A stretch of DNA of 64,000 bases from Litoditis marina (GCA_964036275.1 OZ038434.1:36851279-36915278), one strand, 5' to 3'; shown: positions 11,214 to 22,879, numbered from the stretch's first letter. Notes: a model not told the origin generated them from the letters alone. A program made the numbers and translations.

Positions 11214-12155
11214 TTTCGGGTGCGGTTTTTGGAAGACCACAAAGAGAACGTCGGCGTGGAACCGAACCGTGGAAACATTGCTGAAAACTGACCGTTGCGG
11301 ACAGTCGCCAAACTCCTTCTCAACAGGTAAAAGCAATTCCATACGTAATTTCACTCAAGTGATCAAACTACAAACTATAAAACTGAATTTTTCAGTGTCT
11401 GGTGCAAAACCGGCCAGAATCCGGACGAAACTGTGACGGAGTTCATGCCTTCGAACAGTGAGAGACTATGCAAGCTGATCAACGACACAAAGATTGAGAT
11501 AACCGGCTTCTCGCTCCTGAATGATTCTGTAGTTTGCTCGTACAAACCACGCGTGGAATACAGAAAGCCCGTGGAATACACAAACGTTGCGATTGCGGCC
11601 TACACTACTGCGTACGCTCGACTTCGTTTACTACTGGAGGCAATGAGTCGTGTTGGAGATGATCTTCTTTATGTTGGTGAGTTCGAAAGTCTGAAAAACC
11701 AGTTGGAATATAGATCGTTTCAAAAAAATTAGACAGCAAAAATTTCCCATTTTCAGATACCAATTCTCTCATATTCCTCAACGATGACAGCAAACCGGAC
11801 AGCTTAGCTGACCTTCGGGCAGACCGGCTTGGGTTTTTGACCTCGGAAATACCGGAAGGCTACCGGATAACCAAGTTTGTGAGCATGGTGCCCGAAGTCT
11901 ACTCATATTTGCTGGAAAACGACACCGGAGATGTCAAGACTGTCTGCAAAGTCAAAGGAGTGGTTAGTTTCACTCCACACCTTATGGCATTTTTTATCAG
12001 AGTTTATACAGTGTTCAACAACCCGATTTCAGACGCTTGATTCCGAAGCGGCTAAGAAGATCAACTTCCAAGTCATGGAAGACATGGTTCGTGACCTGGT
12101 TGCTGAGTTGTTTCGACTGAACGGCCATGATTGTGAAAAAAACTCGGTCAAATAG
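11214..12155 (+). pseudogene. Polinton/Maverick-type protein-primed DNA polymerase B, C-terminal part, decayed
   Basis: Four exons with clean GT-AG borders: up to 11326, 11396-11676, 11757-11962 and 12033-12155. Joined in phase they give the order seen in family B protein-primed polymerases (Pfam DNA_pol_B_2 type). An LRTVAKLLLNS block (motif B, K-x3-N-S) is followed by VWCKTGQ where VWGK is usual. Then comes NVAIAAYTTAYARLRLL, then LLYVDTNS (motif C, where catalytic DTDS is usual), then a KVKG-TL block split by the last intron. There is an in-frame TGA before LRTVAK, and the motif C Asp-to-Asn change would abolish catalysis. Everything N-terminal of motif B, and the integrase and capsid genes, are missing. 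Organellar or plasmid-type polB is the alternative, but nuclear introns favour a Polinton relic. Confidence 0.8.
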
Positions 12156-12290
12156 CCATCAAAGTTCTAAAGAAAAGACTACAACCGGTGATGACCAAAC
12201 TACGATGTTGGCCCGATTTAACAACTGTACCCTATGGCTACTTGGACCAGGAAGCAATCGATAAAAGGTTAGGGGTTAGCGTCATCATGT
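12156..12290 (+). pseudogene. Possible extreme C-terminus of the polymerase relic, frameshifted
   Basis: Just past the TAG at 12153-12155, another frame reads KVLKKRLQPVMTKLR and then TTVPYGYLDQEAIDKR before a stop. TVPYG-like and DKR-like blocks are common at the very end of Polinton polymerases, so this is probably the same gene out of frame. Weak alone; supported only by position. Confidence 0.35.
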
Positions 12291-12654
12291 AAACTATCAT
12301 TGTTTATATTACCTGTCCGACGCACGCGTGTGCTAGCTATACGAAATGGGGGACCCACTTGCCAAACTCAAAAAAGAACTTCCAATTAAAGTCATAATGC
12401 CCGGTACCTGGGCGTGATACGCCTATTTCGAAACCACCGGATTCTCGACAAGTTATCTAAAAAACTTCTAACTTTGGGATCAAACTACAACAACTCATGG
12501 TTTTCAATTTCACATCTCAACATTTCAGTCCTCCAACTACAACTACAACCCCTGTGCAAAGCGAGACCAGTACCCCTACACCTGATAACCACTAATTGTA
12601 CAATATTGTATATAAGTGTATATTATACCTGAACTGTTCAAAAAAAAATTTCCT

Positions 12655-13060
12655 CATACGGGTACCCCCACAAACACGGTGGGCACCTGCCGGGGCAGGG
12701 TAAAAATCCCCCCTTCCTCCCCTCGTGGGTCACGGGTTCGGTCATCGGGTTATAAGGATTTAAGGCACAGCAGAATCATAGGAGAGTCCCCATCTTCACC
12801 ACGTGTGCCCCTTGAGTTGGTTCTCTTGCAATACTGGACGTGGTTTTTAGTCTGTACTGAACAAAAGCTCGCAGGGAGTGGATCGCTGAGTCTCGTGCAA
12901 AAGGGACGCGCGCCAAAAGTTGGAAATTGCCCTGTCCTCGACTCTCTTGCGGCTGGGATACAAGATGTAAACTAGCGAAAGTCTCCAAGGGTATCCAATA
13001 ACTGTCTCAACAGTGGCCGATTAGACAGAGGTCACCGATCAATACCTTGGTTTGGTAGGT
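12655..13060. other. GC-richer segment, unidentified
   Basis: A block with unusually high GC for this window, starting at a GGTACCCCC patch and including GCACCTGCCGGGGCAGGG. It has open frames on both strands that overlap and carry no motif I know. It may be the UTR of a non-LTR element or foreign repeat. It borders the TTAA-flanked MITE. Confidence 0.35.
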
Positions 13061-13173
13061 ATTTTTATGAAAGGAGGCCTGTGAACAACAACACACTATA
13101 TGATACAGTTAGGTACTCATCGCTTATGGACTGGAAATGAGAATGAATAAATTTCGTCTATTTATACCATTAA

Positions 13174-13640
13174 AAGGACCGTTCCTCTCTAATTTGGAGG
13201 TTTGAGCTGATTAGTCGATATTGTTCACATTAAAAAACCGAAATCATTCATATGGGTGTCAACTTCCTGTCTTGCTCCGTGTTCTCAAAAATGCGGCGCG
13301 ACCACGCGCACGTACATACACCGCCGAGTTCACCTACGTACAAAATTTTCAAAATGTCCATAAAATTACAAAACCATATTCAAAACATAGCCTAAATTAC
13401 CAATATCAAATCTGTGAAGAAAGATTAGTGAATATCATGAAAACTACAAAGCAGGGATATATTAAGCATTGCTGCATTACAGTAACCCAAATCCTGTTGG
13501 CTTCCATTTTGCTTTGTAATAGTGATGTTTTTTGAACTCTCTGTACGTAAGGCATGAACTTCCATCTCAAAAGAGAATAAGTGACTTTTTTCATGTTTCA
13601 AAAATTACTTAGAATGGAAAATTATAGAGGTACGGTCCCT
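13174..13640. mobile_element. piggyBac-like MITE with TTAA target duplication
   Basis: 467 bp flanked on both sides by TTAA (13170-13173 and 13641-13644). The ends are inverted: AAGGACCGTTCCTCTCTAAT on the left against AGGGACCGTACCTCTATAAT read from the right. TTAA duplications are the signature of piggyBac-type transposition, which is family knowledge. The inside holds only short frames and no transposase, so it is non-autonomous. Confidence 0.75.
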
Positions 13641-13644
13641 TTAA

Positions 13645-14400
13645 GGTACACATAAGCGACAAGCACCATTTTGAAGCGAACACAAGTATTCACTAGTCAG
13701 TAGCGCGACTAGCTGCCCATCATTATGGCGGACCTGGGAGGAAAACCCAGGCACACAGTACCCGACTGAATGCATAGTGCTTGGCAAGGCGCGTCTGCGC
13801 CGTATTTAGTATGGCTTCGGTAAGCATACATGGGTACGTTAAAGGTCGGTCGAAAAAATGGTGTTTGGATAGCAGAAAACTTTTTTCTCCATATCACAGT
13901 GGAAACCACAACCGAGAAAACCAGACTTTTCGAGCGATGCACCAGTTTCGCACGAGAAACTTTCGTTCGAACGTCAATTTTCCTTTACGAAAATCATCAT
14001 CTCTTCGGTCACCGCTTCCTACGCTCTATACATTAGCAACATGTATGACACCGGTATCGCAATTTCTACCGCCGATGTCCAACTTTGTTGTACCGTTTAC
14101 TCTCTTCCACAAAGTTGGAACTTTTTACAAAAACTATTCAGCTTTTCCCTGATGTTTTACATACCGTATAGGCTTGTTACTCAGTTCCAAAATCAATTCA
14201 AATCCAATTTCAATTGTTTTCCTATATTTCATAACATATTTTGAACCAAACAAAATACATATACATAACTACGATAATCAAATGGCTCAAGCTCCAACCG
14301 TGACGTCCACTTCAATCAACTCCAGAGGGAGCTTACCCGCCCCACCATCCAAGACGAAGATGGGCAACTCAGGGTAACAAAGCTGGACTCCATGCCTGAA
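13645..14400. other. Intergenic, with one short candidate first exon
   Basis: A small hairpin (CCTGGGaggaaaACCCAGG) lies at 13733-13751. A 32-codon frame from ATG at 14282 (MAQAPTVTSTSINSRG, Pro/Ser-rich) ends at TAA near 14377 and could instead splice at the GGGTAACA there. No homolog recognised. Confidence 0.25.
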
Positions 14401-15381
14401 ATGTTATGCATAAGACGTTGAAGGGACCGTGTGTCTATAATTCAGTGGCGTGAGTTAAACAGCGTATACATGGGGACGAAATATGAACAAAACTATATAA
14501 TTTGGATAGAGAGACGCGCGCAATTTAAACAGTATGATATCAGTGGCATTAATAAAGAACTCTGAATATAGGTAATACATTGTGTAGATACTAATAGTTG
14601 TTTTTTTTACATTTCGCTCTCTCTTTCTCTCTCTCTCTCTCCCTTGCGCTTTCTCAGCATTTTCTTCAAAGAGAGATGGTCTTTTTAATCAAAACATATA
14701 TTCGCTAAGCGAAGAAGTTGAGAAAACGTACCGCTCATTATAATAAGCTTCCAGTGTTCCACGTTGGACGGGACTCGGTTTGTTGCTTAGTCCCTCCACC
14801 TTCTGTCTCCACATGCTTGCGGTCGTGGGGGCCGTTGCGCTTCTGGAACGTCATAATGTATGATGTGTATGCAACTGCATAATACAAACACTGTGAAAGA
14901 ATCGGTGGAAATTAATAATTATACTTTTATGTATTACTCGCTGTTTTATTAGTTTTTTTGTTTTTAGACATCAATTCATAGGTTATCATCTCGTCGCTAA
15001 TTCAATTGTTATACAGAATATTGATAAACTTATTATTATTATTATTAAAAAACACAGAGTGAAACTTGCGGTGACATGGCCGGATTACATTATGTTCACT
15101 TCACAACTTGACAACTTATGTTCAATTTCTCATTGCTAACTTGCTACAAAAACGTTTGAAATTTGCGCATGTCAGAATTTGCATTAAACTGTTCATAACG
15201 GGGAACATCGTTGTGCGTTTTGTTTTAAAACTAACAATCAATCCAATTATACTGTTGGTCCACTGCACACTCACACATGTTAAACACGGTGAAACTCAAA
15301 AAAGTCCGACTAAAAACTGCACGAATTTTTGTTAAATGGCTAATTTCACGCTACTATTCAGTTAAATACTAGTATACTTAC
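14400..15381. other. No gene seen; CT microsatellite inside
   Basis: Contains a CT-rich run at about 14616-14643 and a GC-richer patch at 14755-14850. The remainder is AT-rich without convincing exons. A short ATT run lies at 15035-15048. Confidence 0.4.
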
Positions 15382-15528
15382 CGATCCATGGTTCCTGAGA
15401 TCCTGAGGCCAGTGTTCGCGTGGTACAAGCTTCCACGTCCGAATGTTGCGATGATATAGTCGATGAGTAGTGCAGTTGGCAGGTTGCTGTTTCGTTGAAT
15501 CTGATTCTTGATAGAAATGAGAACCATT
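15382..15528 (-). CDS. Candidate isolated exon, 49 residues, unknown family
   Basis: On the minus strand a 147-bp stretch is bounded by TTTATAG and a perfect donor GTAAGTATAC. It is open, reading MVLISIKNQIQRNSNLPTAL and ending near GLRISGTMDR. The balanced composition and good splice sites suggest real coding ancestry. A possible next exon begins after TTTTTAG near 15306 and reaches a stop, but that part overlaps repeat sequence. It lies just downstream, on the same strand, of two receptor-like exon c copies. I do not recognise the protein. Confidence 0.35.
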
Positions 15529-15649
15529 CTATAAATGTTCGGTTATTAAATGGTGTGATTCATGGACGATGTAAAGTTCCCTGTCTCTTATGAGAAAAAG
15601 CTGTGTTTATTGTACTGCATCGTTTCGCCTCTCAATATCAACAAATTAC

Positions 15650-16520
15650 CTCAGACACAATAGAACCAATAGAACCAGCTGAAGGAGAGCAGAAACAGTT
15701 TGGTAGCATCGAATTCGGGACCAAATAGAGAATAGCAGAATATTCACGAACGAGGCCAGAACATCAGTGGTATGGTACTGACTTCCGCAAGTATCGTTGA
15801 AAACCAGTATATATGACCGGAATATAGAAATATATGTATATATGATTCATGTTGTTGAACATGATCATGGATGTGGTCAAATGCATCCCCTGAAAGAAGT
15901 GTCGTTATGTATGGGTCACAAAATGACTGTTTTCACATCTGCCATATCGTGCCATTTATATCAGGCTTGTGAAAGTTTCACAAATATTCATTTACATACT
16001 ACGTGCTTTGTTCCGATTCTGTCAAATGTAATAAATTATAAATCACACGTGTAAATATAAGTTGATGAAGTGAGCTCAACAATTTACATCTCAGTCAAAC
16101 GTTTTTTAACGATTTTCAATAGTTCGCAAAAAGGTTCCTCCATGATCTAACCAACGCGCTTGCCAATTTGAAAGTCAGTAAACCCAATGCATAGTTTCTT
16201 CTCATTTCAATCTCAACTAGGGATTCTACCGTGTTTTCAAGTCAGGATAACTCAACCATTATTCCAGTTTTAGACACACCTCGGACATAATGGAACCAAT
16301 AGAACCAGCTGAAGGAGAGCAGAAACAGTTTGGTAGTGGAGTATGACATCGAATTCGGGATGAAGTAGAGGTTAGCAGAATATTCGCGGCCAGTACATCA
16401 GTGGTATTTTACTGATCCATAACACATGTATACCATTGGAAACCAGTATATATTACCAAAATGCAGAAGAATATGATTCATGATGTTGAAAGTGACCATG
16501 GAAGTAGTGGAATGTATCAT
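15650..16520 (-). pseudogene. Two exon-c copies of the receptor-like family, minus strand
   Basis: Exon c copies at 15650-15889 and 16280-16520, both with the acceptor CTTTCAG intact. The first ends at a GTAATTTG donor and the second at a changed GTGTGTCT. The diagnostic tract (TCTATTATGTCCGAG-like end, a CCGAATTCGATG block, and the TACTGG/CATGAATCATATTC block) is present in both. Having exon c twice in a row with no d suggests a partial tandem duplication. The typical intron block that follows exon E in other copies lies at 16730-16870, but exon E itself is deleted near 16880. Confidence 0.55.
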
Positions 16521-17112
16521 CTGAAAGAAGTATAGTTATGTATGGTTCACAGTTCTCACATCTGTCCGTTTTTCATGTCTCATTACTATTCGTTTACTTT
16601 GCTTCGCTAGAATCAGGTCGAATAAAAGAAAGTTAACTAGAACAAAGTTATAACACAAATAATTGGATGAACTATAAATAATAGATACTATCTAAAGTTA
16701 GTTATTGATTAAGTTCAAAGTTGCACCGTTTTGGCCTCCGCGCCTCCACCAAAGTACGAAAATAGGTTTGATTTGAAGCCCGTAAAGTTCTAGATAATAA
16801 AAGTTCTAAATAATAGAACTTCAACTTAGTTAAGTTTATTTTCAGTTAAGTATATTGTACTAATAAAATCCAATTACCTTGTTCTCTTTTCAGTCAGAAA
16901 CGTATAATGCGTACTATTGCTACACAACTGCTCGAACTATTTCTCAGACTACAAACACATAGTGTAACTCCGTTTAATTCACTCATCAAACCTCATTTAA
17001 TGTTGCAGTTTACTGCTTCACTGAAAATCAAAATGTTTGCTGTAAATTTATTTTAATTTTTTTCCAAACAAAGAAGGCCAATTACGATTGTCAACTAAAA
17101 AAATTCAGTTAC

Positions 17113-17249
17113 CTTCCAAAGAGATTTGTGCTGCGCGACACTCGTTCCTCATGAACTCTGTTACAGTCAGCTGGCCAAAATCGTTCTCGGGCAGCACGTC
17201 TTGTATCCGTAAAAAAAATCGAGCTAGGCTCTTTCCTGGGGCGGCGGAA
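17113..17249 (-). CDS. Candidate exon of an unidentified gene
   Basis: On the minus strand 137 bp lie between TGTTTCAG and the donor GTAACTGA, open in one frame. It reads APGKSLARFFLRIQDVLPEN and then GQLTVTEFMRNECRAAQISL. Its acidic/basic balance and lack of repeats make it look like true protein. A following acceptor near 17020 would add three residues and a stop, so this may be a 3'-terminal coding exon. No upstream exon is clear. Not a known member of the receptor-like family here. Confidence 0.4.
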
Positions 17250-17741
17250 CTGAAACATGCACACGTAAACTTAACCTATTATTTATTGGTGATTGTTATG
17301 GTTCCATACTGAATGCATTATTCTATACGCTATGTCGTCAGTCTACGACATTGACAAAAATCAATTGGAATCGGGTTGATGAGTGCAAACAGAAAATCTC
17401 GGACAGGCATTAGTTATTTTTCCCACTGGAGATCACCATGAACTTTCGTTTATCTGTGAGACTGACTGTAAGTTTCTGGGTGAAACGATAAGCAATCAAA
17501 GAGTTTTCACAATTAATTAGTCTGAAAATTGAAAAGTTGAATCAATAACTACCAGGAACAAATACCTGTAATCAATGAGTGAATAGGATGAATCAAATTC
17601 GAATGTAGATTACAATCAATTCACCTAGCCTGTCGATTTTTCTCACGGAAGATCCTATCTTCTTGGACGCATGCACTTCGCTACTCAAGAGTAACATCAA
17701 GAACAGAAACCACCGAGGAACCATAATTCACTGAAAACTCG

Positions 17742-18080
17742 ATAAATTAGTATAAAACGGGTGTTAAGAAAGTAAAGATTAGTTTCGGATGAGAAGTGTG
17801 CGATAAATCTGAAAGAAGTCCAATAAAAATATTTTGAGGGAAAGGCTAATCTCGCTCGGTTTAAAATTTCAGAAAGAAATGGATACCGAGTTTTTTGTAA
17901 CCGAAAAGAAAACTTCCGACTGCGACTCACAATGATCTAGCTTACACTCTGTTTTTTTTTTGGGAAAATCGAGATTAGCCTTTTCCTCAAAATATTTTTA
18001 TTGGACTTCTTTCATATTTCTTGCACACTTCTCATCCATAACTAATCTTTACTTTCTTATCACCCGTTTTTTATATTAAT
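17742..18080. mobile_element. Fold-back MITE with about 105-bp arms
   Basis: The arm at about 17745-17850 is the inverted complement of about 17970-18078, with scattered mismatches. Shared landmarks are AAACGGGTG, AAGAAAGTAAAGATTAG, CAATAAAAATATTTTGAGG and GGCTAATCTCG. The loop of about 115 bp has no coding potential, and the open frame across the left arm is an artefact. Long arms with a short loop are typical of fold-back or MITE-type elements. Confidence 0.75.
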
Positions 18081-18249
18081 TGAACTCTTTTTCTATAGTT
18101 ACGAAGTAACGGTCATTTTTGATAAAAATGATATTTTTGAACATTAAGCTAAACAAGGAATTTTATGAGGTTCTATTGAAGTTTTTACGGCGCCGTAGTT
18201 CAGCACAATTGGCGTAGTTATAACCTTGTTCAAGTGAGAGCAACTTTTG

Positions 18250-18322
18250 TGCTCCAGGCAGGAATCGAACCTTCGTTCGCCGTGCGTGAATAGAGCTTTT
18301 ATCCAATCCGCCAATCAGACAT
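18250..18322 (-). repeat. tRNA-like sequence, possibly tRNA-derived
   Basis: The minus strand shows a B-box-like GGTTCGATTCC (rc of 18270-18280) and, about 40 bp upstream, a weak A-box-like TTGGCGGATTGG. No convincing cloverleaf with paired acceptor ends can be drawn by eye, so it is probably a tRNA-derived relic rather than a tRNA gene. Confidence 0.3.
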
Positions 18323-18598
18323 GTGAATAGGAGTGAAAACCAAGCTGTACCCGCCTGTCATGAGTTCGTCATTGAGAAAAGTGTTTCTACTACACGTTAA
18401 ACTCTTCTTTCATTCTTATTTTCACGAAACCGGTCTATCCATGATTTTTCGCGAGAATATTTTCGGCCCTCTCACACGTAATATTCAAATTTCAAACATA
18501 CCTGGAAAATACGTACCTCAACTTTTTTATAGCTTTTCAACGATGTAAGAAGTTTCGGAATAAGTTAATTTTGAGCGAAACTTTGCCGAGATTTGAGG

Positions 18599-18650
18599 AG
18601 GCGGACACTTCTGTCGCCGCCGCCGCCGCCTCCGCCTCCGCCTCCGAGCA
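18599..18650 (+). repeat. GCC/TCC-rich microsatellite
   Basis: A run of GCCGCC followed by TCCGCC repeats at 18613-18647 gives a local GC spike in AT-rich surroundings. No gene spans it. Confidence 0.8.
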
Positions 18651-18851
18651 CGGTAGCCATTTTGCTAGACGTTTGGCCCTCTTACTTCTCTCAATTAATT
18701 TTACTCGGAACGTAAACTCAGTGTCTTGTAGACGTGTTGCCCTTCAGTGATTCATGCAAATATCTAGGAAAATGGTCGACATACTTTGAAGAAAATGGTA
18801 ATAAACTGCTTTGGAATGTCTGCAGACCTCTGAACAAAAACTAATCTGCGC

Positions 18852-18876
18852 AGCGCTCCGCGCTGCGCACGATGAT
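18852..18876. repeat. GC-rich perfect palindrome
   Basis: TGCGCAGCG and CGCTGCGCA flank a short centre (CTCCG-like). A very similar CGCAGCGC...GCGCTGCG palindrome forms one end of the GGCGCC element at 39340-39362, so this may be the end scar of a related element. Confidence 0.5.
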
Positions 18877-19127
18877 CGAAAAGTTTGAGTAGGAAAAAAG
18901 TAGAGAAATGAGTTGTCGCAATCAATCAATTGTGTCCGATGAAAAACGAGGATAAATACTATCTAAAGTTAGTCATTGATTGAGTTCAAATTTACGCCGT
19001 TTTGGCCTCCGCACCTCTACCAAAGTACGAAAATAGGTTTGAAGCCCGTAAAGTTCTATATAATAAAACTTCACCTTAGTTAAGTTTATTTTAAGTTACT
19101 TATATTATGCTAATAAAACAAAACTAC

Positions 19128-19622
19128 CTTGTCCAGTGATTGAAGAAAGGGTCGGAAACTGATCGGGAACCATACTAGAATACTGGTGTTTCCTTGCAGT
19201 ACTTTCTTTGATACGATCCACCGAAACTTTTTACCATCGACAACCGCACTTCAAAAGTTTCCTGAAAAGTCAATACCATTCAAGCAATATGGAAAGTCTG
19301 ATGTGCTTTTTCAAACGTTTAATTGGCTTTAAAAAAGTCAATATGATGAATATGGGCAACACGTTCTCTTTTTAGTCAGAAAGCCTAAGATTTGGTGAGC
19401 TAATGCAAGCCTTCTCGATGAAAATCGTGTTCATGATGAACAATTGAGACGCCTTTAAATGGAAGAAACTAACCTGATAGTAACAGCATAAATATTTTAG
19501 AATTGAATATGTAGTACGTTCCAGAGATGTATGATCCGGTAATAAGAATGACATAGGGTTGAAGGATACACTAAGATGCCACGCCCATAAGTTAATTGGG
19601 GTTTCAGTTTTGAGTAGCACAC
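19128..19622 (-). pseudogene. Receptor-like pseudogene fragment (exons a and E), minus strand
   Basis: Exon a at 19474-19622 (acceptor CACCCAG, donor GTTAGTTT) and exon E at 19128-19261 (acceptor TTTTCAG, donor GTAGTTTT). Exon a reads KTETPINLWAWHL in frame, then proceeds through to the donor. Exons b, c and d are absent here. The intron after E (TTTTGGCCTCCGC block at about 19000) continues as in other copies. Confidence 0.6.
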
Positions 19623-19884
19623 CTGGGTGAGAATTTTGGGAAGGCAATAGGTAATTGGGGATTCACCTCAAAACTCAATTATGTTCTAGATGTAAGATTA
19701 TGAACCACATTAAGGCGTTCTGTGTATCAGAGCATGAAAAACAGGTGATTTGTGGACATCAGGAGTGTGATCAAAGTACAAACACAGACAAACAGAACAC
19801 AATCTGCTTCTGAAGACGATCATTATGGTCACGTGAATAATGTAAAGACATTATAAAATGTTCACGTTTCTCAATTTCGATGTA

Positions 19885-19934
19885 CAGACTCAACTCAACC
19901 TCATAACTCAACCTCATAACTCAACCTCATAACT
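19885..19934 (+). repeat. 14-bp tandem repeat, three copies
   Basis: ACTCAACCTCATA recurs three times in a row. No other feature is attached. Confidence 0.8.
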
Positions 19935-20950
19935 TGCAAATCGATCGGTCGTTACAGACTTGTATACATTGTTGCTCCTTTTCTGGGCATATTCTTTATC
20001 GATTGCGCTTGTTTTTTTACGGTCAGTGCTCTGTATTTCACTTTGTTGGTTGGATTGTTATCTTTTCGTTTGTTTTCCCCATAGTTTGCAATATAGTTTT
20101 CGAAGGACTGATTCGCATACTTCCACGTCAGTGGTTCTTGAACATTTTTTGTAACTGGAAAGCTGATTCGAATACTTCAATAGTTGGTCTTTTAATGACA
20201 TTCTGATGTTGTAACGAACGAACAGTGTATTGTTTTCAATGGCTAACTGGGTATGAAAATAATTATATGTCTCAATTTTTTCCCTGTACAAGTCAATTAT
20301 ATTTCTGATCAACATTCATCTTTTCAATCTTCTGATTTGTACTTACCATTATCTTATCATGTGAGAATATCGGTATCTTATCATTATCTTATCATATCAT
20401 TATCTTATCATGTGAGAATATCGGTTCGGAAAATAACTTTTGATTTTGATTGTTTTCGGTTGTTTTCCATTTATTTTACCGGAATTTGGTAGTTCTCTTT
20501 CTGCCAACTTCAGAAAATTCCATTCATCATTAAATATTACCGGTCGTTATTTGGTTTCCAAAGACTTGTTTTAGTTTTATCTCACCGTGATTCGCGAGAT
20601 TTGATTTAAAATCAATTGGAAAAAACTACTCACACAATGGAACTGAAAGGCGTTCCCCGTATGCTGCTTCAGATAAAGCGAACCTCACACCCGTGGTCTT
20701 TCCCAGTTCAAATGAAACCCGAAATTGAAATTTTTTCTGAAGTTTGCGTTAAAACTCAGAATAAGCGTCGTTGCAAATCAGTAAACTACTGCTTATACAG
20801 CGTGGCTGTCATATATATTGGTTTTTTTCTCTTGTCGTCTGACTCTCCGGTGCCCGCACTGTCTCTAGAATTGTTGCAATACAGGTCCGACCAGATCTGT
20901 ATTTGGTTGGCCCTGAAAAACATGGGTATTGATTGGAGTTGGTGAAAAAC
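19934..20950. other. Unassigned stretch with overlapping weak frames
   Basis: A plus frame (19934-20206) has a hydrophobic run GWIVIFSFVFPIVC, and an overlapping minus frame (20058-20315, 85 codons) is polar and Lys/Tyr-rich. Neither has splice support or a recognised domain, and at most one can be real. TATCTTATCAT-type repeats with two copies of ATGTGAGAATATCGG lie at 20340-20425. A GGTTGGCCCTG motif at 20897 recurs at 28277 (complement), 38532 and 50957. Confidence 0.3.
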
Positions 20951-21175
20951 TATATCTTTATCCACTGTGTTATCTCTTGCTTCAAATGAACTAACAAAGG
21001 GAATCCTAATTGGTCAAAGACCTGTTTCGTTTTTTTAAATGTTGCTACGGTTATCCCTACAGAATGAGTGCATTTTTCCTCCCTCGTTCGGTGGGAAATC
21101 TCGCTCTAGCTTTAGCTCAAGCTTTTTTTCCACTTTTTTCCAGACGCATATTTTCGAACTGTCAATGGGACTCAC

Positions 21176-22693
21176 CGTAACCAATCACTAGGGCAGCCAG
21201 AAAGATGATCACTCTCAAAAAAAACTTTTTTGTCCATTATAACCAGTGGACGATGATAGAACGAAATGGCAGTCATCATAACGTTGTTGATCGTCAGAAA
21301 CACCAAAATAGCGAAACTGAAACAAAGGTATATAGGAATATACTTTGTTATTCAAAGTATGAATGAGTAGATAGAGATACCAAAACAACCTGAGATGAAA
21401 TCCAAAAACAGTTTGTCAAGTGGAGGCGAAAATTTATGGACGAAAATGTATCAACAATTTACCTCGGACATAATAGAACCAATAGAACCAGCTGAACGAG
21501 AGCAGAAACAGTTTGGTAGTCGAGTATGACATAGAATTCGGGAAACAATAGAGATAAACAGATTATTCTCAATTGAGTCCAGTACATCAGTGGCCTTCAC
21601 ATGTCATAACCACAAGTAGATCATTGGACGACGACGGATGTAGTGAAATATATCATCTGAAAGAAGTATAGTTATGTATGAGTTACAGTTCTCACAACTG
21701 TCCGTTTTTTTCCCGCTACTATTTGTTTACTTTGTTACGCTAAAATCAGGTCAAAATATAAGAACTTCAACTATACCAAAGTTTTCCTGTATGATTAAAC
21801 GACTCAATCTAATTTTAGCATCATAAGTTACATTTCATAGAACATGAACGAGCCATACGTTACCTGAGTTGTACCACTCCATCGAACTTGGTCCTTTTCT
21901 GGCATTGCAGCATTCTCAGAAAGTATTCTTTGTCGAAAACCTCTGCGATCTCCTTGTGAAGTGTTGTTGAGGTTTTACGGTAGATATGATGGTGAGGTAG
22001 GCCAATCGAACCAGAATGAAGAGGTGTCTGGACGAAAACTGGTGTCTCGCTCAGATGTATCAATCTACAGTAGCACTCTTCGTAAACGGTATCCGTTTCT
22101 TCTCCAATATGTTATCTGACTTTGACCGTGAGAAGTTGTCTTAAATCTTCTCATTCAACCGTTCCGAGAAGCAGGGAATCTAGACCGTTGTCTCCATTTC
22201 GTTCCTGAAATCAGTTGGAATGGGGATTGACATGGATGACAGTTGTAGTTTGCACTCGACACATAATTCCATCTTCGAACAAAATAAGCAGCAGCAAACT
22301 ACAAACACAGTAGGATGTACTTGAGTTCAATTGTGTAAACTGAACACAGAAGAAAGATGGGTCATATAAAATACACGGTCGCTTCGTTATGATATAACAG
22401 GTTTGTAGTTTGATCGCGATACGTTGATCACAACCGAGATTCGGTCAATGATTGCTAACTTTGTTTTCTAGATAAAACAACGTGTTTTTGGGAACAATTT
22501 CTGTGTTTTTGAAAACAATTGATATTTTGAATAAATTGAAGGAAACTAACCTGCTAGTTTGAACAAAAATATTGTAGAAGTAAGTACGTGGTACTTTCCA
22601 TAGATGTTTTATTCGGTAATGAGAATGGCATAGAGTCAAAGGTTATACGCCACGCCCATAAGTTAATTGGGGTTTCTGTTTTGAGTAGCACAC
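21176..22693 (-). pseudogene. Receptor-like pseudogene with exons a, b, c and d, minus strand
   Basis: In transcription order: exon a 22693-22551 (acceptor CACCCAG, donor GTTAGTTT), exon b 22204-21864 (acceptor GATTTCAG), exon c 21656-21463 (acceptor CTTTCAG, donor GTAAATTG) and exon d 21316-21176 (acceptor TTTCAG, donor GTGAGTCC). Exon c lacks the roughly 50-bp CATGAATCATATTC block found in plus-strand copies. Exon b carries stops. Exon d reads the membrane helix but is changed at the end. One of the most complete layouts in the window, but not translatable. Confidence 0.6.
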
Positions 22694-22879
22694 CTGGGTG
22701 AGAATATTGGAGCGGCAATGGGACCAATAGGTAATTGGGTGGGAAATCGGATTGGATTCAACAGATAAATCTACTCAATTATGCCCATGAAGTAAAGATA
22801 GAATTCAAATTATTATGTTTCGCGTATCAGAACTTGAAATACAAATATCCGTTTTAGTTGCACAGTCATTTGAAACATG

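Noticed and set aside
12616..12975. 119-codon plus frame in the GC-richer block
   Set aside because: Overlaps an open minus frame of similar length. No motif and no splice or start context; the openness follows from higher GC.
18250..18322. tRNA gene on the minus strand
   Set aside because: Only the B-box is convincing. Acceptor and anticodon stems cannot be paired by eye. Kept as a tRNA-like repeat only.
20616..20945. 109-codon plus frame with one hydrophobic run
   Set aside because: It spans the GGTTGGCCCTG repeat seen in non-coding positions elsewhere, so the frame is likely chance.
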